This document shows positions 17,201 through 24,848 of a stretch of DNA of 64,000 nucleotides, piece by piece (position 1 is the first letter of the stretch; each line of letters starts with the position of its first letter). Source of the DNA: G965202665 sp965243835 (GTDB lineage: Bacteria > Actinomycetota > Acidimicrobiia > Spongiisociales > Spongiisociaceae). The stretch covers positions 1,302,001 through 1,366,000 of the forward strand of contig OZ251578.1 in assembly GCA_965243835.1 (NCBI GenBank), given 5' to 3'. The notes below the pieces were generated by a model. That model did not search any database, was not told the origin of the DNA, and was given only the letters and a program-made list of their open reading frames with translations. A program made the position numbers and the translations under genes.

Positions 17201-17508
17201 GCACGGCCGCTTTTCTGCGCGGGCGGGGGGTGGCGGCCGAGGAGGTGCCCAAGGTGGGGGAGGGCCCCCGCGACACGGTGCAGCGGGTGACGGCCGGGGA
17301 AGTGGATCTGGTCATCAACACCCCCCGGGGCCGGCGGGCCCGCGGGGACGGCAAACTCATTCGCCGGGCGGCCTCCGCCCGGGGGGTGCCGTGCGTCACC
17401 ACCATCGCCGGCGCGCAGGCGGCGGCCCGCAGCTTGTCCTCCGGCCGGGAGGCGGTGGACCGGGTGCGGAGCCTGCAGGAATGGCACGGGACCTCGACCG
17501 GGAAGTGA
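14227..17508 (+). CDS. carB: Carbamoyl-phosphate synthase large subunit
   Basis: 1093 aa from ATG 14227 (TGATG junction with carA; TTG 14224 is also possible). Makes carbamoyl phosphate for pyrimidines and for argF at 45 kb. Two homologous ATP-grasp halves: the first begins ILLIGSGPIVIGQACEFDYSG, the second VVILGSGPNRIGQGIEFDYC (~residue 560). The oligomerisation domain lies between them, and a C-terminal MGS-like allosteric domain starts at about residue 955 (GTVFLSLADRDKPEGL). Full length with no gaps. Confidence 0.97.
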   Translation: MPARADLSSILLIGSGPIVIGQACEFDYSGTQAAKVLRARGYRVVLLNSNPATIMTDPGFSDATYLEPITPRIVEQIIRREQPDALLPTLGGQTALNVTADLARSGALDKYGVELIGAGFDAIERAEDRGRFKETMQEAGLEMPRSRYARSLAEARAAAGEIGFPVMVRPSYILGGGGTGVAQDPAQFERIAGRGLDASPVGEILVEESVEGWKEFELEVMADRNGNAVVVCSIENLDPMGVHTGDSITVAPIQTLSDREYQLMRNDAITCLRAIGVQTGGSNVQFAVDPGTGRRLIIEMNPRVSRSSALASKATGFPIAKIAALLAVGCTLDEIANDITEATPACFEPALDYAVVKVPRFDFAKFPSTSDRLGTSMRSVGEAMAIGRTFPEALQKALRSLETGRAGLNADGGERPLRNLSDEELRERIPVPTPDRIFQTAEALRRGWETADVAAATGVDPWFLDQMREILQVRAEVESASGGEPAPDLIREAKRAGFSDRQLAYLWDKTPEEIGEVRRRAGIVPTYKRVDTCAAEFEARTPYFYSTYEDESEVEPSGRPRVVILGSGPNRIGQGIEFDYCCVHASHALREAGYETVMVNCNPETVSTDYDTSDRLYFEPLTAEDVLEICAAEDPAAVLVQLGGQTPLSLARDLEAAGLPIAGTSPDSIDAAEDRERFSAVCRELGIAQPPHGIALSPAAAGEVADRIGFPVLVRPSYVLGGRAMRVVYSYDELDSYLGEIYGFEQVAGLDLFAAPLLLDRFLESAVELDVDAVFDGSELLVGGVMEHVEQAGVHSGDSACLTPPPTIGEETRGRIIAAAADLAAALRVRGLINIQFAVRAGRSGEEEVFVLEANPRASRTVPFISKAVGIPLAKVATRVMMGDSLRALREEGALTVPPEPAFTSAKEAVLPWDRFPEEDIVLGPEMRATGEVMGIAEDPGGAYAKAMLAAGTGIPGEGTVFLSLADRDKPEGLEAARAFAERGYRLLASPGTAAFLRGRGVAAEEVPKVGEGPRDTVQRVTAGEVDLVINTPRGRRARGDGKLIRRAASARGVPCVTTIAGAQAAARSLSSGREAVDRVRSLQEWHGTSTGK

Positions 17509-18431
17509 CCCTGGGTCCGATGCGGCTCCGCTCGCCGCTGATCGGGGCCTCGGGAACGGTCGGGTCGGCGGCGGACTTCGCCGGGGCGGGGGAGTTGCAG
17601 TACTACGGGGCGCTGGTGGCCAAGTCGGTGTCGCGGGACCCTTGGCCGGGTCATCCGCCCCCCCGCCTGGCCCCGGCCGGAACGGGAATGTTGAACGCAA
17701 TCGGCATCCAGAATCCGGGGATTGAAGCATGGGCGGCCCGGTTCGGAGCGCGCCTTCGTTCCTTGCCGGTTCCGGTGTGGGGGTCGGCGGTGGGGCGCAC
17801 CCCCGGGGAGTTCGCGGCCGTGGCCCGGGGGCTGGAGGAGGCGGGATGCGCGGCGGTGGAAGTGAACCTGTCCTGCCCCAACCTGGAGGGGGAAAGCCTC
17901 ATCGCCCTGGACCCGGATCTGTCCGGCCGGGCGACGGCGGCGGCCCGCTCCGCCGTTTCCCTGCCGATGGGGGTGAAACTTTCCCCCAACGCCCCCGACA
18001 TCGCGGCCGTGGCCCGGGCGGCGGTCGCGGCCGGCGCCGACTGGCTGACGCTGACCAACACCGCCTGGGGGGCGGCGGTGGACATCGCCACCGGCCGCCC
18101 CCGGCTGGCGACGGTGACGGGCGGCTATTCGGGACCGCCGCTCAAGCCGTTGGCCATGCGGTGCGTGGCGGAGGTTTCCCGGGCCCTGCCGGAGGTTGCG
18201 ATCGTCGGTTGCGGGGGCGCGGTCTCCGGAGCGGACGTAGTGGAATACATGATGGCGGGGGCGGGGGCGGTGGCCATCGGAACCGTGCATTTCTCCGAGC
18301 CCCGGGCCGCCCGGCGCATCGATCGCGAGTTGGCCCGCTGGTGCCGCAAACGCGGGGTGGGCAAAGTTTCGGAACTGACCGGCGCCATGGCGCGCGACCG
18401 GGGCGGCTCCGCAGGTAAGGTGGGGGTATGA
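17481..18431 (+). CDS. pyrD: Dihydroorotate dehydrogenase, class 1
   Basis: 316 aa from ATG 17481. GTG 17505, in a GTGA overlap with the carB stop, is an equally plausible start and would remove 8 residues. FMN enzyme oxidising dihydroorotate to orotate. PLIGASGTVG at the N-terminus, LNAIGIQNPG, the catalytic Cys in VNLSCPN, VKLSPN, GGYSGPPLKPLAMR and GTVHFSEPRA identify the soluble class 1 family (Cys base), not the membrane class 2 used by mycobacteria. No pyrK electron-transfer subunit is adjacent. Confidence 0.92.
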   Translation: MARDLDREVTLGPMRLRSPLIGASGTVGSAADFAGAGELQYYGALVAKSVSRDPWPGHPPPRLAPAGTGMLNAIGIQNPGIEAWAARFGARLRSLPVPVWGSAVGRTPGEFAAVARGLEEAGCAAVEVNLSCPNLEGESLIALDPDLSGRATAAARSAVSLPMGVKLSPNAPDIAAVARAAVAAGADWLTLTNTAWGAAVDIATGRPRLATVTGGYSGPPLKPLAMRCVAEVSRALPEVAIVGCGGAVSGADVVEYMMAGAGAVAIGTVHFSEPRAARRIDRELARWCRKRGVGKVSELTGAMARDRGGSAGKVGV

Positions 18432-19168
18432 GCGAAGATTTCCGCAATCCGATACTGGTGGCCCTGGACGTATCCACCGCCGAGGAGGCGGTGCAGTTGG
18501 CGCAAGCGGTGGCCCCGCATGCGGGGGGGTTCAAGGTGGGCTTGGAGTTGTTGAACGGGCCCGGTCCGGGGGCGGTGGCGGTGCTGTCCCGGATGGGAAA
18601 GCCCCTGTTGGTGGACGCCAAACTGCATGACATTCCCAACACGGCGCGGGCCGCCGCCCGCGGGTTGGGCGCGGCGGGGGCCCGCTGGGTGACCGCGCAC
18701 GCCGCCGGCGGCCGGGCCATGCTGGAGGCGGCGGCGGCGGGACTGGCCGAAGGGGCGGGGGCCCGCCCGGCGGGGGTGTTGGCGGTCACCGTTCTCACCA
18801 GCCTGGACTCCTCCGACTTGGCCGAAACCGGGACCGACTCTTCCCCGGCCGCCTTGGCCGCCTGCCGGGCCCGCCTGGCCGCCGGGGCGGGATGCGAAGG
18901 GGTGATCGCTTCCCCCCGCGAGCTGAGCGTGATCGCCGACGCCGCCCCGGAGATGCTGAAGGTGACCCCCGGCATCCGCCCCGCCGCGGCCGCGTCCGAC
19001 GACCAGGTGCGCACCGCCTCTCCCTCCGAGGCCTTGGGCTGGGGGGCCGACTACCTGGTCATCGGCCGCCCCATCACCCGCGCCCCCGACCCGGCCGCGG
19101 CCGCGGCCGCCATCCTCTCCGGGTTGGCGGCCGGAGGCCCGGACGGGGACCCCCCTGCGTCCGGGTGA
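18428..19168 (+). CDS. pyrF: Orotidine 5'-phosphate decarboxylase
   Basis: 246 aa TIM barrel completing UMP synthesis. ILVALDVST at the N-terminus, the catalytic Lys/Asp motif LVDAKLHDIPNT (~65-76), VTPGIRP near 180 and DYLVIGRPITRAPDP near 215 are all seen. It overlaps pyrD by ATGA but also has its own TAAGGT box (18416-18421) 6 nt before ATG, so an additional leaderless transcript may start here. pyrE is not in the window. Confidence 0.95.
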   Translation: MSEDFRNPILVALDVSTAEEAVQLAQAVAPHAGGFKVGLELLNGPGPGAVAVLSRMGKPLLVDAKLHDIPNTARAAARGLGAAGARWVTAHAAGGRAMLEAAAAGLAEGAGARPAGVLAVTVLTSLDSSDLAETGTDSSPAALAACRARLAAGAGCEGVIASPRELSVIADAAPEMLKVTPGIRPAAAASDDQVRTASPSEALGWGADYLVIGRPITRAPDPAAAAAAILSGLAAGGPDGDPPASG

Positions 19169-19264
19169 CCGCCGGGTTCCCCTCCCGCGGGCGGGCGGCC
19201 CCGGCGCCGCTCCCGGTTTCCAAAAGAATTCGGCGCTCCGGCGATGAGGCCCCGTTTTCCGGAG

Positions 19265-19270
19265 TAAAGT
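19265..19270 (+). promoter_or_regulatory. Likely -10 box of mihF
   Basis: TAAAGT in the context GGAGTAAAGT, 44 nt upstream of the mihF ATG, leaving a leader with a strong AAGGAG ribosome-binding site at 19301-19306. No clear -35. Confidence 0.45.
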
Positions 19271-19314
19271 TGGGTGCGCAAACTTCCATTCGCAGGGAAG
19301 AAGGAGAAACCTAA

Positions 19315-19644
19315 ATGCCCTTTCCGCAGTTGACCGAAGAGCAACGGGCGAAAGCCTTGGCCAAGGCCGCTCACGTGCGTCGCACCCGCGCCGAGTGGAA
19401 GCAGGCCCTCAAGACCAGGTCCTTGACGCTGGCCCGTCTCTTGGAAATGGCGGAAACCGACGAGATCGCCGCCGGCATGAAAGTGTCGGCCGTTCTGGTG
19501 TCCATGCCCGGCAACGGCAAGGTGCGCACCAAGCAGATAATGGAAGGGGTGGGGATTTCCGAAAACCGGCGGTTGCGCGGCTTGGGAGAGAGGCAAAGAG
19601 AACAACTCATCGACATTTGCGACAAACCCGAAAAACGCGAATAA
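19315..19644 (+). CDS. mihF: Integration host factor, actinobacterial type (MihF)
   Basis: 109 aa basic helix-two-turn-helix DNA-binding protein, a nucleoid protein of Actinobacteria required for L5 phage integration in mycobacteria and unrelated to E. coli IHF. The N-terminal PFPQLTEEQRAKALAKAA, the central LKTRSLTLARLLEMAETDEIAAGMKVSAVL and the C-terminal GNGKVRTKQIMEGVGISENRRLRGLG are hallmarks. An AAGGAG site precedes the ATG. Its place directly before gmk-rpoZ-coaBC-metK matches mycobacterial gene order and is the best taxonomic marker in the window. Confidence 0.95.
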   Translation: MPFPQLTEEQRAKALAKAAHVRRTRAEWKQALKTRSLTLARLLEMAETDEIAAGMKVSAVLVSMPGNGKVRTKQIMEGVGISENRRLRGLGERQREQLIDICDKPEKRE

Positions 19645-19663
19645 ACCGGCGCCTGAAACCGGC

Positions 19664-20272
19664 ATGACCGAAACGCCGGCCCGTCCCGGCTTGTTGCTGA
19701 TCATCTGCGGGCCGTCCGGGGTGGGCAAGCAGACCATCCTGTCCGGCTTGGCGGACAAATGGCCGTTCCGGTTCGCCGTCTCGGCCACCACCCGCCCTCC
19801 CCGCCCGGGCGAGAAAAACGGCGTGGATTATCATTTCCTGGAGCGGGACGAGTTCGATTCCTGGGTCGCGGAGGAACGGTTTCTGGAATGGGAGCGTTAC
19901 GACGGGCACCGCTACGGAACCCCCGCCTCCGAGGTGGACGGGTATTTGGCGCAAGGAGAGAACGTGGTGCTGGACGTGGAGGCGAAAGGGGCGCGGCGCA
20001 TAATGCGGCTCCGCCCGGAGGCGGTGGCCGTTTTCCTGGAGCCGCCTTCCCCGGAGGAGTTGGAGAACCGGTTGCGGGGGCGGGGGGATATGACCGGGGA
20101 GGTCATCGCCTCCCGCATGGCGGCCGCCGCCGAACAGATGGCGATCGGACGGGAAATGCCCCATCAGGTGACCAACCGGCGGGTGGATGACGCGGTGGAT
20201 GAAATTCTTGCTATACTGGAGGAAACGGACGGCGGACGGCAAAGGCGGGACAATGATCGAACCCTCCATTGA
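19664..20272 (+). CDS. gmk: Guanylate kinase
   Basis: 202 aa P-loop enzyme converting GMP to GDP with ATP. The P-loop GPSGVGKQT (16-24) carries Gln where most bacterial enzymes have Ser/Thr before the final Thr. The GMP-binding block SATTRPPRPGEKNGVDYHF (~45-63), FLEWERYDGHRYGT and LDVEAKGARR are standard. A TATACT box inside its 3' end probably serves rpoZ. Confidence 0.94.
   Translation: MTETPARPGLLLIICGPSGVGKQTILSGLADKWPFRFAVSATTRPPRPGEKNGVDYHFLERDEFDSWVAEERFLEWERYDGHRYGTPASEVDGYLAQGENVVLDVEAKGARRIMRLRPEAVAVFLEPPSPEELENRLRGRGDMTGEVIASRMAAAAEQMAIGREMPHQVTNRRVDDAVDEILAILEETDGGRQRRDNDRTLH
20188..20217 (+). promoter_or_regulatory. Internal promoter for rpoZ inside gmk
   Basis: TATACT (20212-20217) preceded at 18 bp by TGACGC, a weak -35. 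It would give rpoZ a ~30-nt leader, allowing omega-subunit expression independent of gmk. Confidence 0.4.
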
Positions 20273-20537
20273 ACAACTGGTCGACAAGGTCGGCGGCCGG
20301 TTCAACCTGGTGGTAGTGGCCGCCCGGCGCGCCCGCGACATCAACAACTACTACACCCAGTTGGGGGGCGGCATCGGACAGTACGCCCCGCCCCAAGTGC
20401 TGTCGCAAAGCCAGAAGCCGCTTACCATCGCCTTGGAGGAGATCGCCGCCGACAAGTTGACCGCCCGGGAAGGCGAGAAGGAAACCTCCAAACAAAGCGA
20501 CGGGTTTCTGACGCTGAGGGAGAGCGGGTCTGACTGA
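20253..20537 (+). CDS. rpoZ: RNA polymerase omega subunit
   Basis: 94 aa starting at ATG 20253; the frame is open further upstream but that part is the gmk end in another phase. Omega binds the beta' C-terminus and aids RNA polymerase assembly. MIEPSIEQLVDKVGGRFNLVVVAARRARDINNYY contains the conserved VxxRARxIN helix, and KPLTIALEEIAADKL is the second conserved block. Its stop lies inside the CTGACTGA junction with coaBC. Confidence 0.93.
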   Translation: MIEPSIEQLVDKVGGRFNLVVVAARRARDINNYYTQLGGGIGQYAPPQVLSQSQKPLTIALEEIAADKLTAREGEKETSKQSDGFLTLRESGSD

Positions 20538-21726
20538 TTCGGTCCTGGCCTCCCGGCGGCTGATTCTGGGGGTGGGCGGGGGGGTGGCCGCCTACAAAGC
20601 GGCCTACCTGGCCCGTCGCCTGACCGGGGCGGGGGCGGAGGTGCGGGCGGTGATGACCCCCGCCTCTCTCCGTTTTCTGGGGGAGCAAACCTTGGCCGCC
20701 GTAACCGGGCGCGCGGTGCTGACCGAGCTGTTCGGCGACCGCCGGGTCAGCCCCCACACCGATCTGGCCCGCTGGGCGGAGGCCATGGTGGTGGCCCCCG
20801 CCACCGCCAACCTGCTGGCCAAAATAGCCCACGGCTTGGCCGACGACCCCCTCACCGCCGTCGTGTCCGCCTTCGCCGGGCCGGCGCTCTTGGCCCCCGC
20901 CATGCATACGGAAATGTGGGAACAGCCTTCCACCCGCCGCAACGTCTCGTTGTTGGAGGGGGACGGGCGTCGCCTGATCGGTCCGGTTGCGGGGGAGTTG
21001 GCGGCCAGCGACCAGGGAATGGGGCGGATGGCCGAACCGGAGGATATTCTGGCCGCGGCGGCGGCGATGTTCGACCGTTCCCTGGCCGGAATGACGGTCC
21101 TGGTCACCGCGGGCGGCACCCGGGAGGCCCTGGATCCGGTGCGCTACCTGGGCAACCGCTCCTCGGGCAAGATGGGGGGCGAGTTGGCGCGGGAAGCCGC
21201 CCGCCGCGGGGCGCGGGTGGTCCTGGTCACCGCCGCCCCTCCTCCCTCCCCGGCGGACGGCATGGAGATCGTGCCGGTGGAAAGCGCGGGCGACATGGCG
21301 GAGGCGGTGTGGGCCCGGTCCGGGGAAATCGACGCGGCCGTGCTGGCCGCGGCGGTGGCCGATTTCCGCCCCGTCCGTTCCGCGGAACGCAAACTGGACC
21401 GGGAGGCGGGCCCGCCCTCCATTGCGCTGGAGCCCACCCCCAACGTGCTGGCCGGGTTGGTGGAGCGGGCCGGGGAGGGGACGACGGTGGTGGGGTTCGC
21501 GGCCGAGGTGGGCGGGTTTGAGCGGGCGGTGCGCAAGGCCGCCTCCTATGGGGTGGATTTGTTGGTGGCCAACGACGTGGCTTCCCCCGGCAGCGGCTTC
21601 GGCTCCGACACCAACGCGGTGCGTTTCATAACCCCGGCGGGCGAGGTGGAAACGTTGCCGGTGATGAGCAAACGGTCGGTGGCGGCCGCCATCTGGTCGC
21701 GGGTGGCCGCCCTGCGCGGTTCCTAA
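20530..21726 (+). CDS. coaBC: CoaBC: phosphopantothenoylcysteine decarboxylase / phosphopantothenate-cysteine ligase
   Basis: 398 aa if CTG 20530 is the start. The family N-terminus (here RRLILGVGGGVAAYKAAYL) lies upstream of the first ATG/GTG/TTG (GTG 20572), a TGA at 20515 closes the frame, and GGGAG at 20518-20522 is ideally spaced for CTG. Residues ~1-180 are the flavin-dependent CoaC decarboxylase (PATANLLAKIAHGLADDPLT; substrate flap GELAASDQGMGRM). The rest is the CTP-dependent CoaB ligase (VTAGGTREALDPVRYLGNRSSGKMG, VAAAVADFRP, AND near residue 345). The pair performs two steps of coenzyme A synthesis. Confidence 0.92.
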   Translation: MTDSVLASRRLILGVGGGVAAYKAAYLARRLTGAGAEVRAVMTPASLRFLGEQTLAAVTGRAVLTELFGDRRVSPHTDLARWAEAMVVAPATANLLAKIAHGLADDPLTAVVSAFAGPALLAPAMHTEMWEQPSTRRNVSLLEGDGRRLIGPVAGELAASDQGMGRMAEPEDILAAAAAMFDRSLAGMTVLVTAGGTREALDPVRYLGNRSSGKMGGELAREAARRGARVVLVTAAPPPSPADGMEIVPVESAGDMAEAVWARSGEIDAAVLAAAVADFRPVRSAERKLDREAGPPSIALEPTPNVLAGLVERAGEGTTVVGFAAEVGGFERAVRKAASYGVDLLVANDVASPGSGFGSDTNAVRFITPAGEVETLPVMSKRSVAAAIWSRVAALRGS

Positions 21727-21750
21727 GTCCGGCCCGGTGCGGCCGGGGTG

Positions 21751-21756
21751 TAAACT
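21751..21756 (+). promoter_or_regulatory. -10 box of metK, leaderless type
   Basis: TAAACT ends 7 nt before the metK ATG (21764) and no Shine-Dalgarno exists in the gap. The distance puts the transcription start at or next to the A of ATG. Confidence 0.6.
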
Positions 21757-21763
21757 GCCCGCT

Positions 21764-22930
21764 ATGAAATATTTCACCAGTGAGTCCGTAACCGAAGGCC
21801 ATCCCGACAAGGTGGCCGACCGCATATCCGACTCGGTTCTGGACCGCCTGCTACAGGACGATAAGTTTGCCCGGGTGGCCTGCGAGACCCTGGTTACCGA
21901 CCGCAAAGTGGTTCTGGCGGGGGAGGTGTCCGATCCGTCCCTGGACCTGAAACCGGTGGTGCGGGAGGCCATCCGCGACATCGGCTACGACCGCCCGGAG
22001 ATCGGTTTCGCGGCCGACGATGTGGAAGTGGAGGTGTTGCTAAATCCGCAAAGCTCCGATATCAAAGAGGGCGTGCGCCGTTCCCTGGAGGTGCGTTCCG
22101 GCGACTCGCAAGACCCCGACGACGGGGAAGGGGCGGGCGATCAGGGTTTGATGTTCGGGTACGCCGTTCGGGAAAGCCCCCACCTCATGCCCTTGCCCAT
22201 CGCCTTGGCCCACGAGTTGGCGGCCCGTTTGGCACGGGTTCGCAAATCCGGAGACCTTCCCTATCTGTATCCGGACGGAAAAACCCAGGTGACCGTGGAA
22301 TACGAGGCGGGTAAGCCGGTGCGGGCGCAGCGGGTTCTCATCGCCGCCCACCATGCCCCGGGCGTGGAACTAGAGGATATGGAGCGGGACATACGGGAGC
22401 ACGTTTTGGGCCATTGCGGAGACGGATGGCTTGATTCCGACACCCCTTTGTCGGTCAACACCTCCGGTAAGTTCTTGGAGGGGGGACCGAAGGCGGACGC
22501 CGGGTTGACGGGGCGCAAGATCATCGTGGACACCTACGGGGGATACGCCCGGCATGGGGGAGGGGCCTTCTCCGGCAAGGACCCCTCCAAAGTGGATCGC
22601 TCGGCGGCCTATTACGCCCGCTATGCGGCCAAGAACGTGGTGGCTTCCGGCTTGGCCGACGCCTGCGAGATAGCGGTGTCCTACGCCATAGGCAAAGCCG
22701 GTCCCTTTTCGCTGAACGTGGAAACATTCGGCACCGCGCGGATGGACCCGGCGCAGTTGACGAAGCTGGTGGAGGAAGCGTTCGACTTCCGTCCGTTGGC
22801 CATGCGCCGCCAACTTGACCTGCACCGCCCCATTTACGCCCGCACTTCCAGTTACGGTCATTTCGGTCGGCCGGAGTTCCGCTGGGAGGAGACCGACCGG
22901 GCTGAAGAACTGGGGAAGGCGGCGGGCTGA
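21764..22930 (+). CDS. metK: S-adenosylmethionine synthetase
   Basis: 388 aa from ATG 21764 (an upstream in-frame GTG would add nine non-conserved residues). Makes SAM from methionine and ATP. SESVTEGHPDKVADRISD at the N-terminus, GDQGLMFGYA, GPKADAGLTGRKIIVDTYGG and the lysine/phosphate region GGGAFSGKDPSKVDRSAAYYARY are textbook motifs. With a TAAACT box 7 nt upstream it is probably leaderless, leaving no room for a SAM riboswitch. The stop overlaps the CTG start of priA. Confidence 0.97.
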   Translation: MKYFTSESVTEGHPDKVADRISDSVLDRLLQDDKFARVACETLVTDRKVVLAGEVSDPSLDLKPVVREAIRDIGYDRPEIGFAADDVEVEVLLNPQSSDIKEGVRRSLEVRSGDSQDPDDGEGAGDQGLMFGYAVRESPHLMPLPIALAHELAARLARVRKSGDLPYLYPDGKTQVTVEYEAGKPVRAQRVLIAAHHAPGVELEDMERDIREHVLGHCGDGWLDSDTPLSVNTSGKFLEGGPKADAGLTGRKIIVDTYGGYARHGGGAFSGKDPSKVDRSAAYYARYAAKNVVASGLADACEIAVSYAIGKAGPFSLNVETFGTARMDPAQLTKLVEEAFDFRPLAMRRQLDLHRPIYARTSSYGHFGRPEFRWEETDRAEELGKAAG

Positions 22931-24753
22931 ACCCGGGCTCCGACCCGGTAGTCCGGGTAGTCCCCGACCTCCCCGCGTTTGCGGTGGACGGCGGCTACCT
23001 GTACCGGGTTCCTCCGCAACTGGCCGGACGGGCGGCGGTGGGTTCGCTGGTGCGGGTTCCCCTGGGGGGGCGGACGGTGCGGGGGTTTGTGGTGGAAAGC
23101 GGCGGTCCTCCGCCCGCCGACCCGGATACGCTGTTTCCCGCCGTCCCGTTGAAGAACCTGGGGGTGGTTTTGGGCGGGCAGCCGGTGTTCACCTCCGCCA
23201 TGTTGCCCGCGTTGCGGGAGAGCGCCCGCCATTACATCTCCCCCCTGTCGGCCATGCTGGGGCGCGCCGCTCCCCCCAACCTTCCCCGCCGCCCCTCCCC
23301 GCTGGCACTGCCGTCCCTCCCCCCCGCAACCAGCCCGGTTCCCGAGGCGAGCCGGGCGGCGGCGGCGGGACGTTACCACCCGCCCGTTTCCCTGTTGGCG
23401 GGCCGGGACCGGGCGCAACTGATCGCCCGGGCCGTGTCCGCCCCGTTGCGGGCCGAAAAGTCGGCGCTGGTGATCGCCCCCACCGCCGCGGAAGCGGCCC
23501 GGCTGGCCCATCGGTTGCGCCGCAGTCTGGGGCGGCGGGTGGTGGAAGCGGCCGGGGAGCGGGCGGCCGCGGTGACCGAAGCCTGGTCGCGGGCGGCGGC
23601 CCAGTCGGGTTTGGCGGTAGTGGGGACCATGCGCGCCGCGTGGTGGCCGGTGCGCGACCTGGCCATGATGGTTCTGGTCGAGGAGGGGCGCCGGGGCATG
23701 AAGGAGCGGCGGACGCCCACCGTAGCGGCCGCCCGCCACGCCCGGTTGCGGGCCCGGGAAGAAGGATTTTCGGTGGTGGCGGCGGGCCGGGTTCCCACCC
23801 TGGAGTCCGTAGTTGCGCAAGAGGCGACAGTGCGCGTTCGGGGCCGGTTGTGGCCTCCGGTAGAAATGGCGGACCGCCGTCGGGAGCCGCCCGGCGGGGG
23901 GGTGATCACGGAGCGGGCCCGCATCGCGTTGCGGGCCGCGGCCGGGCAGGGGGGGCCGGCCCTGGTTTTCTGCCATCGCCGCGGCTACTCGCCCGCCGCC
24001 CGATGCGCGGCCTGCCGCAGTTTGCGCCTCTGCCCGCAGTGCGGATCCCGGCCCGATCCCGGACCCCGCTGTCCGCGGTGCGGGGCCGAACTGGGCGGTT
24101 GCCCGGATTGTGGAGGGAAGCGCTTCGATCCGCTGGGGGCGGGGGCGGGGCGGGTTCTGGAAGAGTTGTCCCGCAAGTTGGCCGGCGCCCCCGGGGAGGT
24201 GGGGGAGGTCGCCTCCGGCCGGGAGGTCATGGTGGGAACGGAACGGGACCTGCCCGACTTGCCGCCCTTGCGCTTGGCGGTGGTGGTGGACGGCGACGGC
24301 TTGGTGCGCCGTCCCGACTACCGGGCGGGGGAGGAGGCTTTGGCATTGCTGGCCCGGGTGGCGGGATGCCTGGGGCGGGAAAGCGGGCGGCGGATGATGG
24401 TGCAGACCGCCGACCCGGAGCATCCGCTCTACCGGGCCTTGCGGTCGGGCGACCCGACCGGTTTCCTGGAGGGGGAGGCGGAGGCGCGCCGCGCCCTGGG
24501 CTTGCCCCCGGCCGGGGAAATGATCCTGCTGGAGGCGGCCGGAGCCGACGATTTGTCCCCGTTGGAGGAGGCCTTGCGGCAGGTTCCGGCCTCCGTCGCC
24601 GTGCACGGCCCGGTGCAGGAGGGAGGCCGTTCCCGCTGGTTGATTCAAGGCTCCGACCTGGATCCGTTCCGGGATCGGTTGCGCCCCGCCCTGGCCCGGG
24701 TGCGGGACAAGGGAGGGCGGGTGCGGGCGGACGTCGACCCCCGGGACATTTAG
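22927..24753 (+). CDS. priA: PriA-like primosomal protein, helicase motifs lost
   Basis: 608 aa from CTG 22927 (CTGA overlap with metK; GGGGAAGG 7 nt upstream). The conserved N-terminal strand VVRVVPDLPAF...YLYRVPP lies before the first GTG (22984), so that GTG would truncate the 3'-DNA-binding domain. The helicase core is degenerate: no Walker A Lys/Thr motif (SALVIAPTAAEAARL instead) and no DEEH box (LVEEGRRG instead). The zinc region keeps all four CxxC pairs (~340-378). Actinobacterial PriA proteins are known to lack helicase motifs, so this is probably a structural replication-restart factor. Confidence 0.88.
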   Translation: MNPGSDPVVRVVPDLPAFAVDGGYLYRVPPQLAGRAAVGSLVRVPLGGRTVRGFVVESGGPPPADPDTLFPAVPLKNLGVVLGGQPVFTSAMLPALRESARHYISPLSAMLGRAAPPNLPRRPSPLALPSLPPATSPVPEASRAAAAGRYHPPVSLLAGRDRAQLIARAVSAPLRAEKSALVIAPTAAEAARLAHRLRRSLGRRVVEAAGERAAAVTEAWSRAAAQSGLAVVGTMRAAWWPVRDLAMMVLVEEGRRGMKERRTPTVAAARHARLRAREEGFSVVAAGRVPTLESVVAQEATVRVRGRLWPPVEMADRRREPPGGGVITERARIALRAAAGQGGPALVFCHRRGYSPAARCAACRSLRLCPQCGSRPDPGPRCPRCGAELGGCPDCGGKRFDPLGAGAGRVLEELSRKLAGAPGEVGEVASGREVMVGTERDLPDLPPLRLAVVVDGDGLVRRPDYRAGEEALALLARVAGCLGRESGRRMMVQTADPEHPLYRALRSGDPTGFLEGEAEARRALGLPPAGEMILLEAAGADDLSPLEEALRQVPASVAVHGPVQEGGRSRWLIQGSDLDPFRDRLRPALARVRDKGGRVRADVDPRDI

Positions 24754-24760
24754 CCGATGA

Positions 24761-24766
24761 TAAACT
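24761..24766 (+). promoter_or_regulatory. Likely -10 box upstream of def
   Basis: TAAACT in the context GATAAACTCGC, just after the priA stop and about 80 nt before the def ATG, in a 95-bp gap with no other gene. Confidence 0.4.
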
Positions 24767-24848
24767 CGCAACGTTGCGGGCGGCGCCCTCCTCTACGGGA
24801 CGGCGGGACCTTCCCGCGCGAGACGCCCGACTATTGCGTGAAATCCTG

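Noticed and set aside
14107..17730. Long minus-strand open frame antisense to carA/carB
   Set aside because: High GC content produces long shadows. The composition is Gly/Arg/His-rich with no family motif, while the plus strand encodes clear CarB.
21727..21763. SAM riboswitch upstream of metK
   Set aside because: Only 37 bp separate coaBC from the metK start and the -10 box is 7 nt before ATG, so there is no RNA leader.
22815..24848. Long frame running upstream of peptide deformylase
   Set aside because: It overlaps metK/priA in another phase and is Gly/Arg/Pro-rich; deformylase homology starts only at ATG 24849.
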